From Streptosporangium brasiliense (GTDB lineage: Bacteria; Actinomycetota; Actinomycetes; Streptosporangiales; Streptosporangiaceae), in contig NZ_JAUSRB010000001.1 in NCBI RefSeq assembly GCF_030811595.1, positions 868,001 through 932,000 of the forward strand: 64,000 nucleotides of DNA, read 5' to 3'. How positions within the stretch are numbered: the stretch's first letter is position 1; every line of letters begins with the position of its first letter. Below are positions 16,094 through 24,421 of this stretch, one piece after another. The notes beneath the pieces were generated by a model. It was not told the origin of the DNA, did not search any database, and saw only the letters and a program-made list of their open reading frames with translations. The translations under genes and the position numbers were made by a program.

Positions 16094-17203
16094 ATGGAGG
16101 AAATCGGACGGTTACCAGCGGATCAGGTCCGGGTGGGCGTCATCGGAACCGGTTTCATGGGCACGGTCCACGCACGCTCGGCGAGGCTCGCCGGGGCCCG
16201 GATCGTCGGTGCCGTGGGGTCGGGCCGGGAGAGGACCGCCCAGGCCGGGGCCGGTCTGGGGGCCGAGCGGGCATTCGGCTCGGCCGAGGAGCTGATCGCC
16301 TCGGCCGACGTCGACGTCGTCCACATCTGCACCCCCAACCACCTGCACGCGTCCCTGGCGTTGAAGGCCCTGGACGCCGGCAAGCACGTCGTCTGCGAGA
16401 AGCCGCTGGCCACCGACGGCGGGACGGCCACGATGATGGCCGCGCGGGCGGTGGAGGCGGGACGGGTGACGGCCGTCCCCTTCGTCTACCGCTTCCATCC
16501 GATGGTCCGCGAGGCCCGCCACCGGGTGGCCTCGGGCGCGGTGGGCCGGATCAGCCTGATCCACGGCAGCTACCTGCAGGACTGGCTGCTGGCCCCGGAG
16601 GACGACAACTGGCGGGTGGACCCCGAGCGCGGCGGCCCGTCGCGGGTCTTCGCCGACATCGGCTCCCACTGGTGCGACCTGGCCGAGTTCGTCTCCGGTG
16701 ACCGCATCGCCGCGGTCTCGGCGCAGACGGCCGTGGTGGTGCCCGAGCGCGTGATGAACCGCCCGGTGCTGACCGAGGACGTGGCCACGGTCCAGTTCCG
16801 CACGGTCTCCGGGGCGCTGGGGACCGTGACGACCAGCCAGGTGGCGCCCGGCAGGAAGAACCGGCTCCTGCTGGAGATCTCGGGGTCGGAGGCCGGCCTG
16901 GCCTTCGACCAGGAGCAGCCCGAACTCCTGTGGTCCGGGCGGCGTGACGGCTCGCGGCTGCTGATGCGCGACCCGGCCGCGCTGTCGGCCGGGGCCGCGC
17001 GGTACGCCACCCTGCCGGCCGGCCACGCCCAGGGATACCACGACTGCTTCGAGGCGTTCGTCGGCGACACCTACGCGGTGATCCGGGGCGAGCACCGCGA
17101 GGGCCTGCCCACCTTCGCCGACGGCGCCCGCGCCGCCCGCGTCTGCGACGCCGTACTGGCCTCCGCCGGGACCGGCCGGTGGGTGGAGGTGGACGAGACG
17201 TGA
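16094..17203 (+). CDS. Gfo/Idh/MocA family oxidoreductase
   Basis: 369 residues. N-terminal Rossmann fold VGVIGTGFMGTVHARSARLAGA, the diagnostic CEKPLA motif (about 98) whose Lys is catalytic, and the C-terminal α/β domain with DIGSHWCDLAEFVSG (His-containing). NAD(P)-dependent dehydrogenase of a sugar or inositol. ATG at 16094 probably starts a leaderless message; the upstream open frame is not protein-like. Its TGA overlaps the ABC ATPase GTG. With the transporter, isomerase and lactonase downstream it suggests oxidative breakdown of an uncommon sugar. Confidence 0.88.
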   Translation: MEEIGRLPADQVRVGVIGTGFMGTVHARSARLAGARIVGAVGSGRERTAQAGAGLGAERAFGSAEELIASADVDVVHICTPNHLHASLALKALDAGKHVVCEKPLATDGGTATMMAARAVEAGRVTAVPFVYRFHPMVREARHRVASGAVGRISLIHGSYLQDWLLAPEDDNWRVDPERGGPSRVFADIGSHWCDLAEFVSGDRIAAVSAQTAVVVPERVMNRPVLTEDVATVQFRTVSGALGTVTTSQVAPGRKNRLLLEISGSEAGLAFDQEQPELLWSGRRDGSRLLMRDPAALSAGAARYATLPAGHAQGYHDCFEAFVGDTYAVIRGEHREGLPTFADGARAARVCDAVLASAGTGRWVEVDET

Positions 17204-18645
17204 TCCTCAGGATGCGCGGCATCGCCAAGAGCTTCCTCGGCGTGCGGGTGCTGAGCGGGGTGGACCTGGAGGCCGCCGCCGGAGAGGTGCACGCGGTCGT
17301 CGGCGAGAACGGCGCCGGCAAGTCCACGCTGATGAAGATCCTCGCCGGGGTCCACGCGCCGGACGAGGGTGGTGTCGAGATCGACGGCGTCCCGGTCTCC
17401 TTCGCCCACCCCGTCGACGCGCAGCGCGCCGGGGTGGCGATCATCTACCAGGAGTTCAACCTGCTGCCCGAGCGCGGCGTCGCCGAGAACGTCTTCCTCG
17501 GCCGCGAGCCCGTCCGGCGGGGGCTGGTCGACCGGGCCGTGATGGAGGCCGCCACCGCGCGGCTGCTGGAGGAGCTCGGCGAGACCTCCTTCAGCCCCCG
17601 TGACCTGGTCCGCCACCTGTCCGTCGCCCAGCAGCAGGTCGTGGAGATCGTCAAGGCGCTCTCCCAGGACGCCCGGATCATCGTGATGGACGAGCCGACC
17701 GCGGCGCTGGCCGACCACGAGGTGGAGCTGCTCTACCGGCTCGTCGCGCGGCTGCGGGAGCGGGGGATCGCCGTCCTCTACATCTCCCACCGGCTGCGCG
17801 AGGTGTTCGACCTGGCCGCGCGGGTGACCGTGCTGAAGGACGGCGCCCTGGTCAAGACCGTGCGGACCGCCGAGGTCACCTCCGACGAGCTGGTCCGGCT
17901 GATGGTCGGCCGCGACCTCGGCGCCCACTTCCCGCCCCGCGACGGCCGGGCCGGCGAGGTGCGGCTCAGCGTGCGCGGCGGCGGCAACGCCGTGCTCGAC
18001 GGGATCGACCTCGACCTGCGCGCCGGGCAGATCCTGGGGGTGGCCGGGCTGCAGGGGGCGGGCCGGACGGAGCTGGCCAAGGCGCTGTTCGGAGCCGAGC
18101 CGTTCACGCGCGGCGAGATGAGCCCGCTGCGGCCCACGTCGGTGCGCCAGGCCGTGGCGGCCGGGATCGGGCTGGTGACCGAGGACCGCAAGGCCGAGGG
18201 GCTCGCGCTGCGCCAGTCGGTGCGCGACAACGCCCTGCTGGTCTCCCGCTCGGTACGGCGCGGCGGCCGCGACGACGTCAGGCGGCTCCTGGAGGCCGTG
18301 CGGCTGCGGCCGCCCCGCCCCGAACAGGAGGTCCGCTACCTCTCGGGCGGCAACCAGCAGAAGGTCGTGCTGGCCAAGTGGATGACCGTGGCGCCGCAGG
18401 TCCTGCTCTTCGACGAGCCCACGCGCGGGGTCGACGTGGGGGCCAAGGCCGCGATCTACGACCTGATGCGCGACCTGGCCCGGGACGGCATGGCCATCAT
18501 GATGATCTCTTCCGAACTCCCCGAGCTGATCGGCATGAGCGACCGCGTCGTCGTGATGCGCGACGGGCGCATCGCCGGAGAGCTCCCATCCGGCTCCTCA
18601 GAGGAGACAGTCATGCGCCTGGCCGCCGGTGAGGTGTCGCCGTGA
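17200..18645 (+). CDS. sugar ABC transporter ATPase, CUT2/RbsA type
   Basis: 481 residues, tandem ATPase. The first domain has GENGAGKSTLMKIL (about 35), HLSVAQQQ and IIVMDEPTAALAD (about 160). The second has a degenerate Walker A GLQGAGRTEL (about 284), LSGGNQQKVVLAKWM (about 381) and LLFDEPTRGVDVGAK. This is the normal RbsA/MglA pattern. GTG at 17200 overlaps the preceding TGA; an ATG at 17212 is a less likely start. It powers uptake of a monosaccharide with the two permeases and the binding protein downstream. Confidence 0.93.
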   Translation: MILRMRGIAKSFLGVRVLSGVDLEAAAGEVHAVVGENGAGKSTLMKILAGVHAPDEGGVEIDGVPVSFAHPVDAQRAGVAIIYQEFNLLPERGVAENVFLGREPVRRGLVDRAVMEAATARLLEELGETSFSPRDLVRHLSVAQQQVVEIVKALSQDARIIVMDEPTAALADHEVELLYRLVARLRERGIAVLYISHRLREVFDLAARVTVLKDGALVKTVRTAEVTSDELVRLMVGRDLGAHFPPRDGRAGEVRLSVRGGGNAVLDGIDLDLRAGQILGVAGLQGAGRTELAKALFGAEPFTRGEMSPLRPTSVRQAVAAGIGLVTEDRKAEGLALRQSVRDNALLVSRSVRRGGRDDVRRLLEAVRLRPPRPEQEVRYLSGGNQQKVVLAKWMTVAPQVLLFDEPTRGVDVGAKAAIYDLMRDLARDGMAIMMISSELPELIGMSDRVVVMRDGRIAGELPSGSSEETVMRLAAGEVSP

Positions 18646-19688
18646 CCGGACAGAACGGGCTCCGGCCCGCCCGGCCCCTGGCGGCGCCGGAGACCGCCGC
18701 CCCCGCCGCCGGCCCGCGCGGGCGGGCCGCCCTGGCCGGCCGCATCGGCTCGACACAGGTCATCTACCTGGCCCTGGCCGGGGTCATGCTCGTCGGCTGG
18801 CTGCTGGTGGCGGTCGACGGGGGGAACTTCCTCACGCTGGAGACCGTCGTCGGGATCCAGCAGCGCTCGGCCGCGCTGGGCATCGTCGCGGTGGGGCAGA
18901 CCCTGGCGATCCTGGTGGGGTCGCTGGACCTGTCGGTGGCGTATCTGATCAGCCTCACCTCGCTCGTCGCGGCGGAGGTCATGGCGGGCCAGGACGGCGG
19001 GATCGTCCCGGGCGTCGCGGCGGTGCTCGCGGTGAGCGCGCTGGCCGGCCTGGCCAACGGGCTGATCATCACCCGGCTCCACGTGCACGCCTTCATCGCG
19101 ACGCTCGGCACCGCACTGATCATCAGGGGGGTCGTGGACCACCTCTACGACGGGCCGGCGGGCAGCGTGCCGGAGTCCTTCCAGCGGCTCGGCTACGACC
19201 GGCTCGGGCCGGTCCCGGTCTCGGCGCTGCTCTGGGCGGGCGTCGCGGTCGCGGCGTGGTTCCTGCTCCGCCGTACGCGGCTCGGGTACCGGATCTACGC
19301 GGTGGGCGGGGACGAGGAGGTGGCCCGGCTGTCCGGGGTGCGGACCGGCAGGGTCATCGTCGCCACCCATGTCCTCTGCTCGGTGTGCGCGGGGATCGCC
19401 GGGCTGCTGCTGGCCGGCCGGCTCGGCGCGGGGGCGCCGACGGTCGGCACCGACGGCGGCTACGACCTGGAGTCGATCGCCGCGGTGGTCCTCGGCGGCA
19501 CGGCCCTGGCCGGAGGCCGGGGCGGGATCCCCGGGACGGTCGGCGGGGTGCTGCTGCTGGCCGTGCTCGACAGCGTCTTCAACCAGCTCGAGGTCAACGC
19601 GTTCGTCAAGGACGTGGTGCGCGGCGTGGTGATCGTCGCCGCGGTGGCCGTGTACGCCCGCCGTACCGCCAGGAGGCGATCCCGATGA
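18642..19688 (+). CDS. sugar ABC transporter permease (RbsC type) 1
   Basis: 348 residues with about ten hydrophobic segments. Family motifs: VGQTLAILVGSLDLSVAYLISLTSL, NGLIITRLHVHAFIATLGTALIIRG, GGDEEVARLSGVRTGRV and the C-terminal AVVLGGTALAGGRGG. A Pro/Ala-rich cytoplasmic N-terminus of about 35 residues precedes the first helix. GTG at 18642 overlaps the ATPase stop, and its own stop overlaps the second permease. One half of a heterodimeric CUT2 channel. Confidence 0.92.
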   Translation: MTGQNGLRPARPLAAPETAAPAAGPRGRAALAGRIGSTQVIYLALAGVMLVGWLLVAVDGGNFLTLETVVGIQQRSAALGIVAVGQTLAILVGSLDLSVAYLISLTSLVAAEVMAGQDGGIVPGVAAVLAVSALAGLANGLIITRLHVHAFIATLGTALIIRGVVDHLYDGPAGSVPESFQRLGYDRLGPVPVSALLWAGVAVAAWFLLRRTRLGYRIYAVGGDEEVARLSGVRTGRVIVATHVLCSVCAGIAGLLLAGRLGAGAPTVGTDGGYDLESIAAVVLGGTALAGGRGGIPGTVGGVLLLAVLDSVFNQLEVNAFVKDVVRGVVIVAAVAVYARRTARRRSR

Positions 19689-20620
19689 GAGCCCTCAGGT
19701 CCATGGGACCGATCTTCCTCGTGCTGGCCGTGCTGCTGGCGCTGATCGCGGTGGCCAACCCCTTCTTCCTGGAGCCCGCCGGGTTCCTCGCCTTCCTCAA
19801 ACGGGCCGCGCCGCTGGTCATCCTCGCGGCGGGGCAGTATTTCGTGATCGTCTCCGGGGAGTTCGACCTGTCGGTCGGGTCGCTGGTCACCGTGCAGGTG
19901 GTGGTGGCCGCCCGCCTGATCGACGGGAGCGAGCCGGCCACCTGGCCGGTGCTGGCCCTGTTGGTCGCGCTGGGGCTGCTGGTCGGCCTGGTCAACGGCG
20001 TGATCACCACCGGGCTCCGGGTGCCGTCGTTCATCACCACCCTGGGCATGATGCTCGTGCTGTCCGGAGCGGTGTTCCTGTGGACCGGCGGCGCCCCGCG
20101 CGGAGCGCTGTCGGAGACGTTCAGGATGTTCGGCCGCAAGGACCTCGGGCCGGTGCCCTGGTCGGTCCTCGTCCTCCTGGTGGCGGGCGCGGCGGCGATC
20201 CTGCTCATGCGCTCCGACTTCGGCAAGCGGCTCATCGCCACCGGCGACAACGAGCGCGCCGCGGGGCTGTCGGGGGTCCGGGTCGGGCGGACCCGCGTCC
20301 TCGCCTTCGTCGTCTCCGGGCTGGCGGCGGCCGTCGCCGGCATCCTGCTGGGCGGCTTCGCCGGGGTCTCCGCCCAGGTCGGACAGGGGCTGGAGTTCCA
20401 GGCGATCACCGCCGTCGTGCTCGGCGGCGTGGCGCTCGGCGGCGGACGCGGGTCCGTGGTCGCGGCCATGGCCGGGGCGTTCACGCTTGAGGCGCTCTTC
20501 ACCCTGCTCAACCTGCACGGCGTCTCGGGGGCCCTGGAGTACGCGGTCCAGGGCGTGATCATCGCCGCCGTCGCGATGGGGACCGTACGGCTCCCGTTCC
20601 GGCGCGCGGCGCGCGTCTGA
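19685..20620 (+). CDS. sugar ABC transporter permease (RbsC type) 2
   Basis: 311 residues. LVILAAGQYFVIVSGEFDLSVGSLVTVQ, NGVITTGLRVPSFITTLGMMLVLSG, GDNERAAGLSGVRVGRTRVLAF and AVVLGGVALGGGRGS are CUT2 permease motifs. ATG at 19685 follows AGGAGG and overlaps the preceding stop. Two distinct permeases of this class in one operon imply a heteromeric channel. A 76-base leader separates it from the binding-protein gene. Confidence 0.92.
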   Translation: MRALRSMGPIFLVLAVLLALIAVANPFFLEPAGFLAFLKRAAPLVILAAGQYFVIVSGEFDLSVGSLVTVQVVVAARLIDGSEPATWPVLALLVALGLLVGLVNGVITTGLRVPSFITTLGMMLVLSGAVFLWTGGAPRGALSETFRMFGRKDLGPVPWSVLVLLVAGAAAILLMRSDFGKRLIATGDNERAAGLSGVRVGRTRVLAFVVSGLAAAVAGILLGGFAGVSAQVGQGLEFQAITAVVLGGVALGGGRGSVVAAMAGAFTLEALFTLLNLHGVSGALEYAVQGVIIAAVAMGTVRLPFRRAARV

Positions 20621-20696
20621 GGGCGCTCCCTCCAAGCTCCCTCCGAACCCCTTCCCAACAGAAGGCACCCCCCACAGGAAAAGAAGGAGACCTGAT

Positions 20697-21917
20697 TTGA
20701 ATAGGTCTGTAGCGGCCCTCACCGCGGGCGTCTCCGCGATGCTGCTGGCCGCCGGCTGCGCCAGCGACCGGCCGGTGGCGGGCACGGCCGCCCCCACCGC
20801 CTCGGCGGCCTCGACGACGGCTCCGGCCGCCGCCACGTCCTCCGGGACGGGCGAGCAGTCGAAGTTCTTCGTCCAGGCCGACTACGACGCCCAGCTCGGC
20901 ATGCGCGCCCAGACCCCGGAGGGGCCGGCGGGCAGGCCGTGGGAGCAGGCCGTCGCCCCGGGCGAGAAGGCGGACACCGGCGAATACAAGAAGGACGGCC
21001 CCTACCACCTCTGCTTCTCCAACGCCGCGGTCAACAACCCGTGGCGGCAGGTGGGCTGGAAGACCATGCAGGCCGAGGTCGCCCTGCACAAGGAGATCAC
21101 CGAGTTCACCGCGCTCGACGCCGAGGGCAAGGACGACAAGCAGATCTCCGACATCGCGGAGCTGACCGGCAAGGGGTGTGACGCGCTGATCGTCTCGCCC
21201 AACACGACCGCGACGCTGACCCCCGCGGTGACGGCCGCCTGCCCGAAGCTTCCGGTGATCGTCTTCGACCGCGGTGTGGACACCGACTGCCCGGTGACGT
21301 TCATCAACCCGATCGGCGGCTACGCCTTCGGGGCCGACGGCGCGGAGTTCCTGGTGGAGAAGGTCCCCGCCGGAGGGAAGGTCCTGGCGCTGCGGATCCT
21401 GCCGGGTGTGGACGTCCTGGAGACGCGCTGGTCGGCGGCCAAGGTGGCCTTCGACAAGAGCGAGCTCGACGTGGTCGGGGTGGAGTTCACCGACGGCGAC
21501 GCGGCCAAGACCAAGAGCATCGTGAGCGACTACATCCAGCGCCACGGCAAGATCGACGGCGTCTGGATGGACGCGGGCGCGACCGCCGTGGCGGCGGTCG
21601 AGGCGTTCGAGGACGCCGGCCGGCAGGTGCCGCCGATCGTCGGGGAGGACCAGCAGGACTTCCTGCAGAAGTGGAAGGACAGTGGTCTCACCGCCGTCGC
21701 GCCCACCTACCCCACCTACCAGTGGCGCACCCCGGTGATCGCCGCCCTGAAGATCCTCAAGGGTGAGGAGGTGCCCAAGACGTGGAAGCTCCCCCAGCCC
21801 AAGATCACTTCCGAGAGCCTGGCCACCTACCTGCGGCCCGACATGCCGCCGCTGCACTACGCGCTGTGCGGCTGCGAGGACCTGCCCGGCTTCCCCGCCA
21901 AGTGGGGCGGCAAGTAG
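20697..21917 (+). CDS. sugar ABC transporter substrate-binding lipoprotein
   Basis: 406 residues. Signal peptide ends in LAAGC (lipobox, Cys about 22), then a Ser/Thr/Ala-rich spacer, then an RbsB-like periplasmic-binding domain: CFSNAAVNNPWRQVGWKTM, CDALIVSPNTTATLTPAVTAAC, VIVFDRGVDTDCPVTFINPIGGYAFG, WMDAGATAVAAVEAFED. TTG at 20697 has AAGGAG 7 bases upstream. It is the sugar receptor for the preceding permeases. Several cysteines are conserved-looking in pairs and may form disulfides. The ligand is not identifiable. Confidence 0.9.
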   Translation: MNRSVAALTAGVSAMLLAAGCASDRPVAGTAAPTASAASTTAPAAATSSGTGEQSKFFVQADYDAQLGMRAQTPEGPAGRPWEQAVAPGEKADTGEYKKDGPYHLCFSNAAVNNPWRQVGWKTMQAEVALHKEITEFTALDAEGKDDKQISDIAELTGKGCDALIVSPNTTATLTPAVTAACPKLPVIVFDRGVDTDCPVTFINPIGGYAFGADGAEFLVEKVPAGGKVLALRILPGVDVLETRWSAAKVAFDKSELDVVGVEFTDGDAAKTKSIVSDYIQRHGKIDGVWMDAGATAVAAVEAFEDAGRQVPPIVGEDQQDFLQKWKDSGLTAVAPTYPTYQWRTPVIAALKILKGEEVPKTWKLPQPKITSESLATYLRPDMPPLHYALCGCEDLPGFPAKWGGK

Positions 21918-21981
21918 GGCCGGTCCGCCGGGGCGAGGACGGCGGCGCCCGCCGGGCACAGGGGCCGGGCGGGCGCCGCCC

Positions 21982-22092
21982 GACGGCGTTCGCGACGGCG
22001 TTCGCGAGGAGCGTTCACGATGGCGTTCGCGACGGCGTTCGCGAGGAGCGTTCACGATGGCGTTCGCGACGGCGTTCGCGAGGAGCGTTCAC
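21982..22092. repeat. three tandem copies of a 37-base unit
   Basis: Units at 21982-22018, 22019-22055 and 22056-22092 are identical except for one C/T at the third base. Each unit is itself built of two 12-base and one 13-base related pieces ending in CGTTCGC or CGTTCAC. The array fills the gap between the binding-protein stop and the ribosome site of the isomerase gene. It is very likely untranslated but transcribed within the operon. Confidence 0.9.
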
Positions 22093-22117
22093 GAGAAGGA
22101 AGAGGGAGGGGTTGACG

Positions 22118-22957
22118 GTGTTCTCCATCGGTGTCAACACGTGGGTGTGGGTCTCGCCGCTGACGGATGAGGACCTCATGCGGCTGGCCCCGAAGGTGGC
22201 CGGCTGGGGATTCGACGCGATCGAGCTGCCGATGGAGCAGATCGGCGACTGGGACCCCGAGCGGGCGGCCGACCTGCTGGGAGAGCTCGGGCTGAAGGCG
22301 TCGGTGGTGCTGGTCATGCCCCCGGGCAGGGAGCTCGTCGCGGCCGACGGCGAGACGTTCCGGACGACCCGGGACTACCTGCGGCGCTGCGTGGACGCCG
22401 CGGTGGCCGTGGGGAGCCCGGTGATCGCCGGGCCGGCGTACGCGTCGGTGGGGCGGACCTGGCGGATGTCGGAGGAGGAGCGGCCGGCCTGCTACGCCCA
22501 GCTGCGCGAGAACCTGGCCCCGGTCGGGGAGTACGCGGCCGAGCGGGGGGTGACGGTCGCCGTCGAGCCGCTCAACCGCTACGAGAGCAGCCTGATCAAC
22601 ACGGTCGGGCAGGCCGTCGAGGCGGTGGGCGGGATCCCGGGCGTCGGTCTCGCGCTGGACGTCTACCACATGAACATCGAGGAGCGCGATCCCGCGGCGG
22701 CCGTCCGGCAGGCGGGGGAGCTGATCGCGCACGTGCAGGTCTGCGCCAACGACCGGGGCGCCCCCGGGGCCGACCACCTGGACTGGCCGGGCCTGGCGGG
22801 GGCGCTGCAGGAGGTGGGCTACCGGGGCCCGCTCTGCATCGAGTCCTTCACCGCGCACAACCGGTCGATCGCGACCGCCGCCTCGGTCTGGCGGCCGCTC
22901 GCCGCGACCCAGGACGACCTCGCCACCCAGGGCCTGGCCTTCCTGCGCACCCTCTGA
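22118..22957 (+). CDS. sugar isomerase/epimerase, tagatose-3-epimerase-like TIM barrel
   Basis: 279 residues, xylose-isomerase-like TIM barrel. Metal and substrate motifs of the D-tagatose/D-psicose 3-epimerase group are visible: VEPLNRYESSLINTVGQ (Glu ligand, about 150), LALDVYHMNIEE (Asp and His), HVQVCANDRGAPGADHLDW (His, Arg) and CIESF (Glu). It probably epimerises a ketose or isomerises an intermediate of the sugar taken up by the neighbouring transporter. GTG at 22118 is selected because GGGAGGGG lies 6-8 bases upstream. Preceded by the 37-base repeat array. Confidence 0.85.
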   Translation: MFSIGVNTWVWVSPLTDEDLMRLAPKVAGWGFDAIELPMEQIGDWDPERAADLLGELGLKASVVLVMPPGRELVAADGETFRTTRDYLRRCVDAAVAVGSPVIAGPAYASVGRTWRMSEEERPACYAQLRENLAPVGEYAAERGVTVAVEPLNRYESSLINTVGQAVEAVGGIPGVGLALDVYHMNIEERDPAAAVRQAGELIAHVQVCANDRGAPGADHLDWPGLAGALQEVGYRGPLCIESFTAHNRSIATAASVWRPLAATQDDLATQGLAFLRTL

Positions 22958-23022
22958 ACGGCCGCCGCCGGGCCGTACCGGCCCGTCCCGCCGGAGCCCG
23001 CGGAGGGGTCGCCGGGGGATCC

Positions 23023-23047
23023 GGCCTCCCGGCGGCCCCGGGAGGCC
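23023..23047 (+). terminator. hairpin between isomerase and amidohydrolase genes
   Basis: GGCCTCCCGG (23023-23032) pairs with CCGGGAGGCC (23038-23047) with a 5-base loop, 65 bases after the isomerase stop. The rest of the 281-base gap shows no gene. Confidence 0.55.
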
Positions 23048-23238
23048 CTTCCCGGTGCGGCGTCCCCCCGCCGCGGACCGACCGGGCGGCGGCCTCTGTC
23101 CTCTCTGCGTGCGTTCTCCGGTGGATCGGCCCATGGCCACGCGCTGAGGTCCGATCATTATTCCGAAATGACCGGCCGTGACTTGTCCTGTGCGGCCTGG
23201 TTCGGTTGAATGATCGGATCAATCGCCCCGGGAGAGCC

Positions 23239-24072
23239 ATGATCGACGCGCATCACCATGTGTGGGACCTGTCCGTGCGGGACCAGGGCTGGATCACCGG
23301 CCCGGAGATGGCCCCGCTGCGCAGGAGCTTCGGCGTCGAGGACCTGCCGGCGGCCGCCGCCGGGGTCGCGGCCACGGTGCTCGTGCAGACGATCTCCGTG
23401 CCGGAGGAGACGCCGGAGTTCCTGGCCCTGGCCGAGGCGCACGACCTGATCGCGGCGGTGGTCGGCTGGACCGACCTGACCGCCCCCTCGGCGGCCGACG
23501 ACCTCGCCGCGCTGCGGGCCGCGCCCGGCGGCGGATACCTGCGCGGCGTCCGGCACCAGGTGCAGGGCGAGGCCGACCCGCGCTGGCTCTGCCGGGACGA
23601 CGTACGGCGCGGCCTGGCGGCCGTCGGGCGGGCGGGGCTGGTCTACGAGCTGCTCACCCTCCCGCACCAGCTGCCCGCCGCGATCGAGACCGTGACCGCG
23701 CTGCCCGGCCTGGAGTTCGTGCTCGACCACTGCTCCAAGCCGCCGGTCGCCACCGGGGCGCTGGAGCCGTGGGCCGCGCTGGTCCGGGAGCTGGCCACCC
23801 GCCCGAACGTCACCTGCAAGCTGTCGGGCCTGGTCACCGAGGCCGACTGGGCCGGCTGGACGGCCGCGGACCTGCGGCCCTACGCCGACGTGGTGCTGGA
23901 GGCGTTCGGGCCCGGCCGGGTCATGTTCGGCTCCGACTGGCCGGTCTGCCTGCTCGCCGCGCCGTACGAGACTGTGCTGGAGACCACCCGCGGGCTCACC
24001 GCGCGCCTGTCGGCGTCCGAGCGCGAGGAGGTGTTCGGCGGGGTGGCCGCCCGCGTCTACGGCATCGCCTGA
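23239..24072 (+). CDS. amidohydrolase family protein, L-fuconolactonase-like
   Basis: 277 residues, COG3618 type. It starts MIDAHHHVWD, the HxH metal motif. It continues with LRGVRHQVQGEADPRWL, the barrel-strand motif FVLDHCSKPP, CKLSGLVTEADW, and ends with MFGSDWPVC, whose Asp is catalytic. Relatives hydrolyse sugar lactones such as L-fuconolactone or L-rhamnono-lactone, the step after a dehydrogenase. ATG at 23239 is selected by alignment to the usual start and a GGGAGAG just upstream. It should act with the Gfo/Idh enzyme of the same cluster. Confidence 0.85.
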   Translation: MIDAHHHVWDLSVRDQGWITGPEMAPLRRSFGVEDLPAAAAGVAATVLVQTISVPEETPEFLALAEAHDLIAAVVGWTDLTAPSAADDLAALRAAPGGGYLRGVRHQVQGEADPRWLCRDDVRRGLAAVGRAGLVYELLTLPHQLPAAIETVTALPGLEFVLDHCSKPPVATGALEPWAALVRELATRPNVTCKLSGLVTEADWAGWTAADLRPYADVVLEAFGPGRVMFGSDWPVCLLAAPYETVLETTRGLTARLSASEREEVFGGVAARVYGIA

Positions 24073-24105
24073 ATCCGCCGTGACGCGACGCGTGTGACGC
24101 GACGG

Positions 24106-24283
24106 CACGCGAGGTCCCGCGTGTGTCGTGACAGGCGCGCGAGGTCCCATGTGTGATGCGACGGCATGTGAGCTCTCGCGTGTGTCGTGACAGGCGCGCG
24201 AGGTCCCGCGTGTGATGCGACGGCATGTGAGCTCTCGCGTGTGTCGTGACAGGCGCGCGAGGTCCCGCGTGTGTCATGACGGG
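24106..24283. repeat. tandem 59-base repeat made of 29/30-base half units
   Basis: Full 59-base units start at 24136 and 24195, with a further half at 24254 and a related 30-base half at 24106; degenerate copies continue to about 24350. Each 59-base unit is two diverged halves, one containing GCGAGGTCCCGCGTGTGATG and one GTGAGCTCTCGCGTGTGTCG. There are no unique spacers. The array fills the 349-base space between the amidohydrolase and GntR stops. Open frames through it are artefacts of repetition. Confidence 0.9.
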
Positions 24284-24421
24284 CACGCGAGATCGCACGC
24301 GTCACGTCACGTCGCACATGACGCGACGTGTCGTGACGCGTGCGACGTGACGGCGTGTGACATGGAGGGCTCCGAGGGGCGCGGCGCCACGGGGGCGCGC
24401 GCCGTCACGTGCCGGTGGGGG

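Noticed and set aside
21982-22092. Possible CRISPR or coding repeat upstream of the isomerase
   Set aside because: Copies are adjacent without spacers, 37 bases is not a multiple of three, and a strong ribosome site follows the array.
23996-24317. Leftward frames through the repeat array with His/Thr/Arg-rich repeats
   Set aside because: All frames are open only because of the tandem repeat; no start signals or family likeness.
24106-24350. Possible CRISPR array from the repeated 29/30-base units
   Set aside because: Units are directly tandem with no unique spacers and no cas genes are nearby; it is a minisatellite.
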